DNA of 41,633 bases from Burkholderia seminalis DSM 23518. Its GTDB lineage: Bacteria > Pseudomonadota > Gammaproteobacteria > Burkholderiales > Burkholderiaceae. Under the pieces are notes generated by a model. It saw only the letters and a list, made by a program, of their open reading frames with translations. It did not search any database and had not been told where the DNA came from. The stretch spans positions 1 to 41,633 of the forward strand of contig NZ_CADFDK010000025.1 in the NCBI RefSeq assembly GCF_902832885.1, written 5' to 3'. The first letter of the stretch is position 1. Each line of letters opens with the position of its first letter. Both the position numbers and the translations under genes were made by a program. This document shows, piece after piece, positions 15,315-24,030 of this stretch.

Positions 15315-16547
15315 TCATAGAGGCGCGCACAGCGCGTTGTCAAGGCGGGTTCCCTCGGGGGCCGTCGCGTCGTCGAACGGCAATCCGACGTAGTTTTCGG
15401 CGAGCGACTGCGCGGCGGCCCGCGAGCGCGTCACATATTTCAGTTCGGCAAACTTCAGGCGATTGACGAACGGCGAGTCGTCCGGCGACGCGTGCAGCAT
15501 GTTCGTCATGAAGTACGAGAAGTGCTCGGCGCGCCACACGCGTTCGAGGCAGGTCGCCGAATAGGTGTCGAGCGGCGTCGCGTCGCCCGTCCGGTAGCGT
15601 GCGCCGAGCGCGCGAGACAGCGCGCGGACGTCGGCCACCGCGAGGTTCATCCCCTTCGCGCCGGTCGGCGGCACGATATGCGCGGCATCGCCGGCGAGAA
15701 ACAGGCGCCCGTGCTGCATCGTCTCCGACACGAAGCTGCGCATCGGCGTCACGCTCTTCTGCGTGATCCGGCCCTCGGTCGGCGTCCAGCCCGTGTCGTT
15801 CGAGAAGCGCGTGTGCAGTTCGTCCCAGATCCGCGCGTCGGACCATTCGGCGAGATCCTCGTCGGGCTTGCATTGCAGGTACAGGCGCGTGACCGTCGGC
15901 GAGCGCATCGAGAACAGCGCGAAACCGTTGTCATGATGGGCGTACACGAGCTCGTCGAGCGACGGCGCGGCGTCGGCGAGGATGCCGAGCCACGCGAACG
16001 GGTAGACACGCTCGAACGTCTTCAGCCGCTCCGCGGGAATCGTCTGGCGCGCGATGCCGTGGAAGCCGTCGCAGCCGGCGATGTAGTCGCAGTCGATGCG
16101 GTCCGCACGGCCGTCCGCATGCTTGAACGTGACGAACGGGTGCTCGCCTTCGACATCGTGCAGCGCGACATCGCTGACCTCGAAGTGCATCGGGTGGCCG
16201 TGCTCGACGCCGGCCGCGATCAGGTCGCGCACGACTTCGTGCTGGCTGTAGACGGTGATCGCGCGCCCGCCGGTCAGCTCGGACAGGTCGATGCGATGGC
16301 GCCGGCCGTCGAACAGGAGTTCGATGCCGTGATGTTCGAGCCCTTCGCGGCGCATCCGGTCACCGAGGCCGGCTTCGTTCAGCGTGTCGACCGTCCCCTG
16401 CTCCAGCACGCCGGCGCGGATGCGGTTCTCGCAGTATTCGCGCGAACGCGCTTCGACGAGGATGGAATCGACGCCTTGCAGGCGCAGCAGATGGGAAAGC
16501 AAAAGGCCGGACGGACCGGCGCCGATGATGGCGACCTGGGTGCGCAT
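15315..16547 (-). CDS. pobA: 4-hydroxybenzoate 3-monooxygenase
   Basis: A 410-residue FAD-dependent hydroxylase that makes protocatechuate from 4-hydroxybenzoate with NADPH and O2. The FAD fingerprint VAIIGAGPSGLLLSHLL is at the N-terminus. GCDGFHGIAR (about residue 160) is the DG motif, and RLFLAGDAAHIVPPTGAKGM (about residue 280) is the second FAD motif. The start MRTQVAIIGAG has AGGAG upstream. It is upstream of pcaI on the same strand and divergent from a LysR gene. Its product feeds protocatechuate ring cleavage, but the protocatechuate 3,4-dioxygenase genes (pcaGH) are not in this window. Confidence 0.95.
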   Translation of the reverse strand: MRTQVAIIGAGPSGLLLSHLLRLQGVDSILVEARSREYCENRIRAGVLEQGTVDTLNEAGLGDRMRREGLEHHGIELLFDGRRHRIDLSELTGGRAITVYSQHEVVRDLIAAGVEHGHPMHFEVSDVALHDVEGEHPFVTFKHADGRADRIDCDYIAGCDGFHGIARQTIPAERLKTFERVYPFAWLGILADAAPSLDELVYAHHDNGFALFSMRSPTVTRLYLQCKPDEDLAEWSDARIWDELHTRFSNDTGWTPTEGRITQKSVTPMRSFVSETMQHGRLFLAGDAAHIVPPTGAKGMNLAVADVRALSRALGARYRTGDATPLDTYSATCLERVWRAEHFSYFMTNMLHASPDDSPFVNRLKFAELKYVTRSRAAAQSLAENYVGLPFDDATAPEGTRLDNALCAPL

Positions 16548-16663
16548 TGTTCGTCTCCTGAACATTGGTTCGAGTAATGGAACGCATTTGAGCGCTTTCC
16601 CGACTATGCGGCAACGCGATTCAGGAGATATGTTGTATACGTTTTGACGATACTGGCCCGGCG

Positions 16664-17590
16664 ATGGAAGCGCTCGATCTGAACCTGATTCCCTACCTCG
16701 TCGCGCTCGACGACACGCGCAACGTGAGCCGCGCGGGCGACCTGCTCGGCGTGAGCCAGCCGCGCGTGAGCACCGCGCTCGGGCGGCTGCGCGAGTATTT
16801 CGGCGATCCGCTGTTCGTGCGCACGTCGCGCGGGATGGAGCCGACGCCGCGCGCGCTCGCGCTGCTGCCGGCCGCTCGCGACGCGCTCGCGCAGATCGAG
16901 CGCGGCCTCGTCGCGCCGCACGACTTCGACCCGGCCGCGAGCACGCATACGTTCTCGATCGCGCTGTCGGACGTCGGCGAGATCGTGTTCCTGCCGAAGC
17001 TGCTGCAGGCGTTCGCGACGCGCGCGCCGCACGCGAACCTGCGTTCGGTCTCGCTCGCGCACGACGAAGTCGGGCGCGGCCTCGAAGCCGGGTCGATCGA
17101 TCTCGCGGTCGGCTACTTCCCCGACCTCGACGGCAACAACTTCTTCCAGCAGCGGTTGTTCACGCACCGGTTCGTGTGCCTGATGCGGCGCGGCCATCCG
17201 TTCGAGCAGACGCCGCCGTTCACGGTCGAGCAGTTCCTCACCTGCGGCCATGCGGTGGTGCGCGCCGAAGGCCGCAGCCAGGAGGTGCTCGAGAAATATC
17301 TCGCGAAGCAGCGCATGCAGCGCCGCGCGGTGCTCGAGACGCCGCACTTCATGAGCCTGCCGTTCATCCTGAGCCGCACCGACCTGATCGCGACGGTGCC
17401 GCATGCGATCGGCTATGCGTATGCGGCCGAGCACGCGTTCATCGTGCCCGTCGAGCCGCCGCTCGCGCTGCCGCGCTTCGACCTGAAGCAGCACTGGCAC
17501 CGCAAGTACCACAACGATCCGCGCACCGCTTGGCTGCGCGGGGTCGTCGCGTCGCTGTTCAACGACGAGCAGGATGAATGGCCGAAGTGA
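16664..17590 (+). CDS. LysR-family regulator, divergent from pobA
   Basis: A 308-residue LysR-type protein. The N-terminal helix-turn-helix is DTRNVSRAGDLLGVSQPRVSTALGRLREYF with the FGDPLFVRTSRGMEPT extension, followed by an effector domain. The subgroup resembles NodD/LinR-type regulators. Its 116-bp divergent gap with pobA suggests that it controls pobA, where other bacteria use AraC- or IclR-type PobR. A 4-hydroxybenzoate effector is inference. No clear T-N11-A repeat could be singled out. Confidence 0.88.
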   Translation: MEALDLNLIPYLVALDDTRNVSRAGDLLGVSQPRVSTALGRLREYFGDPLFVRTSRGMEPTPRALALLPAARDALAQIERGLVAPHDFDPAASTHTFSIALSDVGEIVFLPKLLQAFATRAPHANLRSVSLAHDEVGRGLEAGSIDLAVGYFPDLDGNNFFQQRLFTHRFVCLMRRGHPFEQTPPFTVEQFLTCGHAVVRAEGRSQEVLEKYLAKQRMQRRAVLETPHFMSLPFILSRTDLIATVPHAIGYAYAAEHAFIVPVEPPLALPRFDLKQHWHRKYHNDPRTAWLRGVVASLFNDEQDEWPK

Positions 17591-17652
17591 CGAAGGGTGA
17601 GCGCGGGGCCGCACGCACGACCCGCGAAAGCATGAAACAATGGCCGGATATC

Positions 17653-17669
17653 GGCCGCCGGAGGCGGCC
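17653..17669 (+). terminator. Hairpin between the LysR gene and folE
   Basis: GGCCGCC (17653-17659) pairs with GGCGGCC (17663-17669) around GGA, ending 17 bp before the folE start. It could be the end of the LysR message or a structure in the folE leader. Confidence 0.35.
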
Positions 17670-17686
17670 TTCGATGGAGCCACTAC

Positions 17687-18322
17687 ATGGGTAAGGGAAA
17701 GAAAACCGTGCGGCCCGAGCCGGCCGTCACCCGGCCGAGCCGCGAAGAAGCGGAAGACGCCGTCCGCGTGCTGTTGCGCTGGGCCGGCGACGATCCCGCA
17801 CGCGAAGGCCTGATCGATACGCCCGCGCGCGTCGTGCGCGCGTACGAGCAGTTCTTCGCCGGCTACGCGCTGGAGCCGCGCGACATCCTCGCGCGCACGT
17901 TCAGCGAAGTCGACGGCTACGACGAGATGATCGTGCTGAAGGACATCCGCTTCGAGAGCTACTGCGAGCACCACATGGTGCCGATCATCGGCCGCGCGCA
18001 CGTCGCGTATCTGCCGAACCATCGCGTGGTCGGCATCTCGAAGCTCGCACGCCTCGTCGACGCATTCGCGAAGCGCCTGCAGATCCAGGAAAAGATGACC
18101 GTGCAGATCGCCGACACGCTGTTCGACGTGCTGCAGCCGAAGGGCGTCGGCGTGATCCTCGAAGCCGCGCACCAGTGCATCTCGACGCGCGGCGTGCACA
18201 AGCCGGGCGTCGAGATGGTCACGTCGCGCATGCTCGGCACGTTCCGCACCGATCCGTCGACGCGGCGCGAATTCCTGTCGATCGTCGCGAATCCTTCTTC
18301 AGTCAACCTCACGAATACCTGA
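17687..18322 (+). CDS. folE: GTP cyclohydrolase I
   Basis: A 211-residue type I enzyme that converts GTP to 7,8-dihydroneopterin triphosphate, the first pterin step. Zinc ligands are visible in [22 protein letters not shown] (C and H near 100-104) and in [15 protein letters not shown] (second cysteine near 165), so it is a zinc-dependent FolE. The first ATG ([11 protein letters not shown]) is used; the charged first 15 residues are a normal extension. The stop TGA overlaps the next ATG by one base, coupling it to a pteridine-reductase-like SDR. Confidence 0.95.
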   Translation: MGKGKKTVRPEPAVTRPSREEAEDAVRVLLRWAGDDPAREGLIDTPARVVRAYEQFFAGYALEPRDILARTFSEVDGYDEMIVLKDIRFESYCEHHMVPIIGRAHVAYLPNHRVVGISKLARLVDAFAKRLQIQEKMTVQIADTLFDVLQPKGVGVILEAAHQCISTRGVHKPGVEMVTSRMLGTFRTDPSTRREFLSIVANPSSVNLTNT

Positions 18323-19125
18323 TGGCGCAGACGAAGCAAGCGGCGCACGCGCCCGTCGTGCTCGTGACCGGCGCCGCGCGCCGGGCCGGGCGCGCGTTCG
18401 CCGAGTATTTCGCGAAGCACGGCTATCGCACCGCGGTGCATTACGACCGCTCGGCCGATGCGGCGCAGGCAACCGCGCGCGCGATCGCCGAAAGCGGGCA
18501 CGATGCGGTCGCGCTGCAGGCCGACCTGTCGGATGCCGCGCAGATCGCCGCGCTGATCGACCAGGTGTATGCGCGCTTCGGGCGCCTCGACGTACTGGTC
18601 AACAACGCGTCGGTGTTCTGGCAGGACCATTTCCCGAGCTTCGACCTCGCGGCGTTCGACCAGGCATGGGCCGTCAACTGCCGCGCGCCGATCCTGCTCA
18701 CGCGGGCATTCTACGAACGGGCGCGCGCCGCCGGCACGCAGGGCGTCGTCGTGAACGTGGTCGACCAGAAGATCAAGGAAAACTTTCACCGCGACCACTT
18801 CAGCTACACGGTCGCGAAGGCCGCGCTCGGCAACCTCACGCAGATGCTCGCGCTGTCGTCCGCACCGGTGCTGCGCGTGAACGCGGTGTTCCCCGGGCTG
18901 ATGCTGCCGAGCGACGACCAGACGCAGGCCGATTTCGAACACGCGAGCCGCGCGTCGACGCCGCTCGCGCGCATCGCCGGCCCCGACGACGTCGCGAGCG
19001 CGATCCTGCTGCTGACCGGCAATGCGTACAACGGCGTGGATTTCGTCGTCGATGCGGGACAGAACCTGATCCGCGTCGACCAGGACGTGCTGTACAAGCA
19101 CCGCTCGCCGGACGGCAAGCACTGA
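18322..19125 (+). CDS. folM: FolM/PTR1-like dihydropteridine reductase (SDR)
   Basis: A 267-residue short-chain reductase. The cofactor loop is VTGAARRAGRAFAEYF, the TGxxxRxG variant typical of pteridine reductases rather than the usual TGxxxGxG. VNNASVFWQDHF matches the NNASxF stretch of FolM/PTR1, and the catalytic pair is in YTVAKAALGN. It overlaps folE by one base, so the two are co-translated. The pair is likely to make a reduced pterin such as tetrahydromonapterin or to reduce dihydropterins. The earlier in-frame start inside folE is rejected. Confidence 0.8.
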   Translation: MAQTKQAAHAPVVLVTGAARRAGRAFAEYFAKHGYRTAVHYDRSADAAQATARAIAESGHDAVALQADLSDAAQIAALIDQVYARFGRLDVLVNNASVFWQDHFPSFDLAAFDQAWAVNCRAPILLTRAFYERARAAGTQGVVVNVVDQKIKENFHRDHFSYTVAKAALGNLTQMLALSSAPVLRVNAVFPGLMLPSDDQTQADFEHASRASTPLARIAGPDDVASAILLLTGNAYNGVDFVVDAGQNLIRVDQDVLYKHRSPDGKH

Positions 19126-19135
19126 CGCACACGGC

Positions 19136-19160
19136 GCGCGCCCGTGCGAAGCGGGCGCGC
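19136..19160. terminator. Convergent terminator hairpin
   Basis: GCGCGCCCG (19136-19144) pairs with CGGGCGCGC (19152-19160) around TGCGAAG, in the 49-bp gap between the convergent folM-like and serine acetyltransferase genes. No T-run is present. Confidence 0.5.
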
Positions 19161-19174
19161 CGCCGCCCGCCGCG

Positions 19175-20095
19175 TTACGGCTTCTCGGCGCTCCCGCCTT
19201 CGCGAACCTTGCCCTGCGCGACGCTGGTGCCAGGCGGCACGCTGTGCGTGAGCCACACGTTGCCGCCGATCACCGAGCCGCGTCCGATCGTCACGCGGCC
19301 GAGAATCGTCGCGCCCGCGTAGATCACCACGTCGTCCTCGACGATCGGGTGCCGCGCATTGCCCTTCACCAGCGCGCCTTCGCCATCGGCCGGGAAACTC
19401 TTCGCGCCGAGCGTGACGGCCTGGTACACGCGCACGCGCTCGCCGATGATCGCGGTTTCGCCGATCACCACGCCGGTGCCGTGGTCGATGAAGAAGCTCG
19501 GGCCGATCTGCGCGCCCGGGTGGATATCGATGCCGGTGGCCGAGTGCGCGATTTCATTGATGAAGCGCGCGAGCAGCGGCACGCCAAGCCGGTGCAGCGC
19601 GTGGGCGAGCCGATGGTGCATCATCGCGAACACGCCGGGGTAGCACAGCAGGATCTCGGTGATGTGCTGCGCGGCCGGATCGCCCGCATACGCGGCCTGG
19701 ATGTCGCTGACGAGCAGCGCGCGGACCGCCGGCAACTGCCGGCCGAATTCGCGCGCGATCTCGAACGCGCGTTCGTCGAGCTCGGCGAACGGCGTATCGG
19801 CATGCTCGGGCAGGAACGGCAGCGCACGGCGAATCTGCTCGGCCAGGATGCGCAGCGTGCTTTCGAGCGTGTGGCCGACGTAATAATCGACGCTTTCGTC
19901 GGTCAGGTCCGGTGCGCCGTAGTGCGTCGGAAACATCGACGCGCGCAGGCCGGTCACAATCTTGCAGATCGCATCGCGCGACGGCAGTTCGCGGATGCCG
20001 CGCGGATGACGCGTGCGATGGAGTTCCTCGCGCGACTCGCGCAAGCCGGCGACGATTTCTTCGAGGCCCCACTGACGGGCGGGTGATGTCGACAT
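19175..20095 (-). CDS. Serine O-acetyltransferase (EpsC/SrpH type)
   Basis: A 306-residue left-handed beta-helix acetyltransferase that makes O-acetylserine for cysteine synthesis. After an alpha-helical N-terminal half comes EIAHSATGIDIHPGAQIGPSFFIDHGTGVVIGETA, which contains the catalytic Asp-His region and the first hexapeptide turns. VYQAVTLGAKSFP and NARHPIVEDDVVIYAGATILG follow. At about 300 residues it fits the longer EpsC/SrpH group rather than the 270-residue enteric CysE. The ATG at 20095 is used; another in-frame ATG lies 12 bp upstream. Confidence 0.88.
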   Translation of the reverse strand: MSTSPARQWGLEEIVAGLRESREELHRTRHPRGIRELPSRDAICKIVTGLRASMFPTHYGAPDLTDESVDYYVGHTLESTLRILAEQIRRALPFLPEHADTPFAELDERAFEIAREFGRQLPAVRALLVSDIQAAYAGDPAAQHITEILLCYPGVFAMMHHRLAHALHRLGVPLLARFINEIAHSATGIDIHPGAQIGPSFFIDHGTGVVIGETAIIGERVRVYQAVTLGAKSFPADGEGALVKGNARHPIVEDDVVIYAGATILGRVTIGRGSVIGGNVWLTHSVPPGTSVAQGKVREGGSAEKP

Positions 20096-20232
20096 ATGCC
20101 AATGCACGCAGCCGCGCTCGGTCGCACGGCCGCTAATAAAGTGACGGGTTCCGCAAGATTACCGCGTTTTTCGTCCGGGAGCGGGACACCGGGGCTCGAC
20201 CGGACGGCCAGTGCTGCACCGGCGCGGCGGCG

Positions 20233-20466
20233 TCACATCGTGACGCTGCTCGCGTCGATCCATCGCACGGCCCAGTCGCGCGCGTGCGCGATCGCGTCGC
20301 CTTCGTCGTTGAACTGGAGCTCGATCGGAAAAAAACGGTTCGCAACGAGCTCCCCGTCGCTCGATCGGGAGATCACGACGTAGGGCTTGAACGACCCGTC
20401 GCTGGCGCGCGCGGGCGCGCAATTCAACAGATAACCGCGGTGCGTGAAGGCAGTAGTCGCTTGCAT
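20233..20466 (-). CDS. Small conserved-type hypothetical protein
   Basis: A 77-residue protein without membrane segments: MQATTAFTHRGYLLNCAPAR, then a SDGSFKPYVVISRSSDGELV core and an end in ARDWAVRWIDA. An AGAGGTGG sequence precedes the ATG. The sequence resembles short Burkholderiales proteins of unknown function that share a strand-rich core and a C-terminal W-x-W helix; the exact family could not be fixed. Confidence 0.65.
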   Translation of the reverse strand: MQATTAFTHRGYLLNCAPARASDGSFKPYVVISRSSDGELVANRFFPIELQFNDEGDAIAHARDWAVRWIDASSVTM

Positions 20467-20745
20467 GAATCCGCCACCTCTAGTCCCTTGCTTTGTTGTT
20501 CACTACCCGTCTCCAAGGGGTGCTGCGGCGCCCCGGCGCGGGCAGAGGCGGCGCGTCTGCATCCCCTGTCGCCGCTTCGCAGGAAAAGAATCATACTCTG
20601 TAGAAAACGTGTCTTCTAGCTGAAATAAATCATGACAAATCAGTGCGCGCCGCGCGGCTGCGGCGGTCGCTCGCGCGCCTTTTCCCGTCGTGCCCGGAAC
20701 GGGATTTGCTTCGATCCGGAGCGTTTCGCCGCCAGGAGAGCCGCG

Positions 20746-21153
20746 ATGGAATCATCCGGTCAAACAGGTCGTGTGCATCCGCGCAGCATCGAGCTCGACA
20801 ACGACGACACGCACGACAGCACGGTCGACACCGACGGCAAGAACCGCGAGGCGTCGCGCCTCGCCGGCGGCGGGCCGATCTCGCCCGACCAGATCACGCG
20901 CAGCAATGCGTCGCTCGTCAACGCGATGCCGGAAGCCGGCGACGGCTTCGCCGGGTTCGACAGCCGCCCCGGCGGCAACCATCCGGCATTCGCGCTGCGC
21001 GCGGGCTACATGGTGATCGAGAAAGGTTTCGACGCGCCGGCTCCGGGCGACGCGCCGTTCGGCCCCGTTCACAGGATGTACGGCAGCGCGTACTGGCCCG
21101 GCCACGGACGGCGGCCGGAACGCATCATCGAACTGACGGCCGTACCGCGATAG
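20746..21153 (+). CDS. Hypothetical protein
   Basis: A 135-residue hydrophilic protein, rich in Asp, Gly and Pro in its first two thirds. It starts MESSGQTGRVHPRSIELDND and ends in HRMYGSAYWPGHGRRPERII. AGGAG lies 6 bp before the ATG at 20746, which decides the start against a longer frame beginning at 20632. No signal peptide, membrane span or known domain was recognised. The preceding 279-bp gap is AT-rich near 20580-20640, which is compatible with its promoter, and contains an inverted TAGAA/TTCTA pair at 20601-20618. Confidence 0.6.
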   Translation: MESSGQTGRVHPRSIELDNDDTHDSTVDTDGKNREASRLAGGGPISPDQITRSNASLVNAMPEAGDGFAGFDSRPGGNHPAFALRAGYMVIEKGFDAPAPGDAPFGPVHRMYGSAYWPGHGRRPERIIELTAVPR

Positions 21154-21660
21154 CCGGCGCGCCGTTTGAATCGATCGTTCGTTTGCGCAACGGCACCGGT
21201 CGGCGACCGGTGGCGGCGGACCGGCGTGCGCGACCGATGCTCGATTGAACGATTTCACGCATCGGCATCCACGGCTTCATGCATGCCGCGAATCGTGCCA
21301 ATGCCCATGCGTTGATCGAAGTCATGTCGAAACGGCCCGGTTGCGATTGAATGGCGACACGGGCGGTGCATCGACGTGTCTGTCGCGCCCGGCTGGTGCA
21401 TGTCCTCATGCGTTCCCGCCGCCGACGCGCGCGGCGGCCACGACCGAGCCGCACGCGACGCACCCCGCGTCGCGCGGTGCGGCATGCGCCGCGCGCCTGG
21501 CCGTTCGCCGCAGCGGCAGGCGCCGTGCGGCCGCGCGACCCGGCGGGCGCCGCACTGCAAAGTCCCCGCCGTTGGTTTACCCTGCCTCGCAGCATCGCGC
21601 ATTGCCCAGCCCGATCGGCCATCCGGCCGACTTCGTTTCAACCCGCCATTCGGAGACACT
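21154..21660. other. Gene-free gap upstream of the universal stress protein gene
   Basis: 507 bp with only arginine- and alanine-rich open frames on both strands, the usual artefact of very GC-rich non-coding DNA. No ribosome-binding site plus start with a plausible protein, no clear FNR box (TTGAT-N4-ATCAA) and no long hairpin were found. It probably carries the promoter of the following gene. Confidence 0.5.
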
Positions 21661-22128
21661 ATGTACAAGCGTATTCTGGTTGCCGTCGACGGCAGCGACA
21701 CGTCCCGCCACGCGTTCGATGCCGCGCTGGCGCTTGCGAAAGCGCACGGCGCCGAGCTGCAACCGTTCTACGTCGTCGAGAACGCCGCGATCTACTACAA
21801 CGTGCCCGGCTACGATCCGTCCGTGCTGCGCGATCAGCTCGTCGCGCAGGGCAACGCACTCGCGCAGGATTTCACGAAGCTGATGCAGGCCGCCGGCGTG
21901 AAAGGCGAAACACGGCAGAACGAAGCGACGTCGCTCAACGATGTCTCGTCGTTGATCCTCGATGGTGCAAAGGCGTTCGGCGCCGATCTGCTCGTGCTCG
22001 GCACGCATGGCCGCCGCGGCTTCCGCCGCCTCGTGCTCGGCAGCATCGCCGAACAATGCGTGCGGCACGCCACCGTGCCCGTGCTGCTGATCCCCGCGGC
22101 CGCGAACGTCGACGAACAGCCTGCCTGA
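21661..22128 (+). CDS. Universal stress protein (UspA family)
   Basis: A 155-residue single-domain Usp. It starts MYKRILVAVDGSDTSRHAFD and has the ATP-binding C-terminal motif GTHGRRGFRRLVLGSIAEQ (G-2x-G-9x-G-S) followed by VPVLLIP. The motif indicates the ATP-binding subgroup. It is 103 bp upstream of an FNR-type regulator on the same strand, consistent with a role in oxygen limitation, which is inferred from context. An upstream in-frame extension of arginine-rich sequence is rejected. Confidence 0.9.
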   Translation: MYKRILVAVDGSDTSRHAFDAALALAKAHGAELQPFYVVENAAIYYNVPGYDPSVLRDQLVAQGNALAQDFTKLMQAAGVKGETRQNEATSLNDVSSLILDGAKAFGADLLVLGTHGRRGFRRLVLGSIAEQCVRHATVPVLLIPAAANVDEQPA

Positions 22129-22231
22129 ACGGTATCCGGCACGCGCCGCCGGTCGCGACGTTTTGTCACCCGACAGCGGCAACTTGCGGTGGGACAATGA
22201 TTCCGTCGATCCAACGCCGGAGTAAACGATC

Positions 22232-22978
22232 ATGCTGACGCCCGTCGCCACACGTCCCGCCGCCACGCCGCACACCGGTAGCTGGGCGCCTCGCCAGGCC
22301 GCGCACTGCTCGTCGTGCGCAATGCGGCACCTGTGCATGCCGCAGGGCCTGGCACCCGAAGCACTCAGCCGCCTCGAGTCGGTCATCTGCGCGGCACGCC
22401 CCGTCAAGCGCGGCGAAGCGCTGTTCCGCGAAGGCGACGCATTCGACAACCTGTACGCGGTGCGCTCGGGTTCGCTGAAAACCGTCGCGACCCGCCACGA
22501 CGGCCGCGAACAGGTCACGGGCCTGCATCTCGCCGGTGAAGCGCTCGGCCTCGACGGCATCTGCGACGATACCCACCCGCGTACCGCGGTCGCGCTGGAA
22601 GACAGCTCCGTCTGCGTGATCCCGTACAGCGCGCTCAAGGCACTGTGCTCGGAAGCCGGCTCGATGCAGCTGCGCATGCACAAGCTGATGAGCGAACAGA
22701 TCGTGCGCGAAACGTCGCAAACGATGCTGCTCGGTTCGCTGAATGCGGAAGAGCGCGTCGCCGCCTTCCTGCTCGACGTGTCGTCGCGCTACCTGAAGCG
22801 CGGCTACTCGCCGTCGGAATTCAACCTGCGGATGACGCGCGAAGACATCGGCAGCTATCTCGGCATGACGCTCGAAACGGTCAGCCGCACGCTGTCGAAG
22901 TTCCAGAAGCGCGGCTTGATCGAAATGCAGGGCCGCCACGTGCAGATCGTCGACTTCGACGGCCTGCAGCACGTCTGA
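22232..22978 (+). CDS. fnr: FNR-type oxygen-sensing regulator (Crp/Fnr family)
   Basis: A 248-residue regulator with an N-terminal cysteine cluster, HCSSCAMRHLCMP (cysteines near 26, 29 and 35). A further cysteine in LDGICDDTHPRTA completes the four ligands expected for an oxygen-labile [4Fe-4S] cluster. The cNMP-fold domain runs to about residue 145, a long dimer helix follows, and the helix-turn-helix is TREDIGSYLGMTLETVSRTLSKFQKRG. It has the E-x2-SR pattern (ETVSR) that reads TTGAT half-sites in FNR/ANR. GGAG lies about 10 bp before the ATG. A short palindrome (TGTC-ACCC-GACA, 22164-22175) upstream is a weak autoregulation candidate. Confidence 0.88.
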   Translation: MLTPVATRPAATPHTGSWAPRQAAHCSSCAMRHLCMPQGLAPEALSRLESVICAARPVKRGEALFREGDAFDNLYAVRSGSLKTVATRHDGREQVTGLHLAGEALGLDGICDDTHPRTAVALEDSSVCVIPYSALKALCSEAGSMQLRMHKLMSEQIVRETSQTMLLGSLNAEERVAAFLLDVSSRYLKRGYSPSEFNLRMTREDIGSYLGMTLETVSRTLSKFQKRGLIEMQGRHVQIVDFDGLQHV

Positions 22979-22985
22979 TCCCGCT

Positions 22986-23008
22986 CGGCGCGCACGGCTC
23001 GCGCGCCG
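22986..23008. terminator. Convergent terminator hairpin
   Basis: CGGCGCGC (22986-22993) and GCGCGCCG (23001-23008) form an 8-bp stem around ACGGCTC. It fills the 48-bp gap between fnr and the convergent LysR gene. Confidence 0.5.
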
Positions 23009-23026
23009 CCGGCATCGCCTGCCGAA

Positions 23027-23920
23027 TCAATCGAGAAACAGCGCGGCGCGCGTCTTCAGCGCCGCGCTGAAATCGTCGAGCCAGCCGATCGACAGGCGCC
23101 AGCTCTGCCAGTAGAGATCGATGTCGACGGTGCGCCCGCGCGACATGTCCACGAGCTCACCCGCCGCCAGCTGGCGATCGACCATCCGGTCCGGGCACAT
23201 CCCCCATCCCAATCCCGTTTCGCATGCGCGCAGATAGCCTGCCACGTGCGGTATCCAGTGCTGCGGCGGATCGAGATCCGCGCGTGTCACGCGCCGGATG
23301 AAACGCGCCTGCAGCCCGTCCTTCGGATTGAACATCACGCACGGCGCGCGGCGCAGCGCGTCGCGCGTGATGCCCGCGTTGAAATAGCGGTCGTAAAACG
23401 CCGGCGAGCACACCGCGCGATAACGGATGCGGCCGAGCCGTTCCGACCGGCATCCCTGGATCGGCTCGGCCTGCGCGGTCACGGCGCCCTGCACGCTGCC
23501 GTCGCGAATGCGCGACGCCGTGTAATCCTGGTCGTCGATCACGAGGTCGAGCAACGTCTCGCGCTCGGTGCAGAACGGCCCGACCGCATCGATGAACCAC
23601 GTCGCGACGCTGTCGTCGTTGACGGCCACGCGCAGCGTCGGCCACGCACTCGCGATCTGGCCCGGCAGCGCCGGCATCCGGCCGCCCAGTTCGGCCTCGA
23701 GCAACTGCACGCGTTCGGTATGCCGGCACAGCAGCGCGCCCGACGTCGTCGCGACGCACGGCTGCCCGCGCTTGACGAGCACGCTGCCGACGCGCTCCTC
23801 CAGCAGCTTCACGCGCTGCGACACGGCCGACGGCGTGACATTCAGCTCCTTGGCCGCCCGTTCGAACGAACCATGCCGGATCACGGCCGCGAGGGCATCG
23901 AGCAACGCGTAGTCGAGCAT
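23027..23920 (-). CDS. argP: ArgP/LysG-type LysR regulator
   Basis: A 297-residue LysR protein. It starts MLDYALLDALAAVIRHGSFERAAKELNVTPSAVSQRVKLLEERVG, a classical IciA/ArgP/LysG helix-turn-helix. The effector domain keeps the family features LRVAVNDDSVATWFI and GLGWGMCP. These proteins sense lysine or arginine and activate the exporter gene transcribed divergently, which is exactly the arrangement seen here (110-bp gap to a LysE gene). Confidence 0.88.
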   Translation of the reverse strand: MLDYALLDALAAVIRHGSFERAAKELNVTPSAVSQRVKLLEERVGSVLVKRGQPCVATTSGALLCRHTERVQLLEAELGGRMPALPGQIASAWPTLRVAVNDDSVATWFIDAVGPFCTERETLLDLVIDDQDYTASRIRDGSVQGAVTAQAEPIQGCRSERLGRIRYRAVCSPAFYDRYFNAGITRDALRRAPCVMFNPKDGLQARFIRRVTRADLDPPQHWIPHVAGYLRACETGLGWGMCPDRMVDRQLAAGELVDMSRGRTVDIDLYWQSWRLSIGWLDDFSAALKTRAALFLD

Positions 23921-23927
23921 TAGATTT

Positions 23928-23944
23928 CCTTAATCCGCATTAGG
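23928..23944. promoter_or_regulatory. Candidate ArgP/LysG binding site
   Basis: CCTTAAT-CCGC-ATTAGG is an imperfect AT-rich inverted repeat in the divergent argP/lysE gap. It also fits the T-N11-A form of LysR boxes. It lies only 8 bp from the regulator start, as expected for autorepression plus activation of the exporter. Confidence 0.45.
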
Positions 23945-24030
23945 TGAATTAGCTTCTCTTATCTTCATGCTGACCGCAGACTAGCGCTACCCGATTCATT
24001 CGTCTACTGCCCATCCCGCTGCCCATCATC

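Noticed and set aside
21312-21326. TTGATCGAAGTCAT as an FNR box
   Set aside because: Only the left half fits TTGAT-N4-ATCAA; the right half has mismatches.
21255-21701. Arginine-rich open frames on both strands upstream of the stress-protein gene
   Set aside because: Composition typical of non-coding GC-rich DNA and no start signals, so the stretch is left as a gap.
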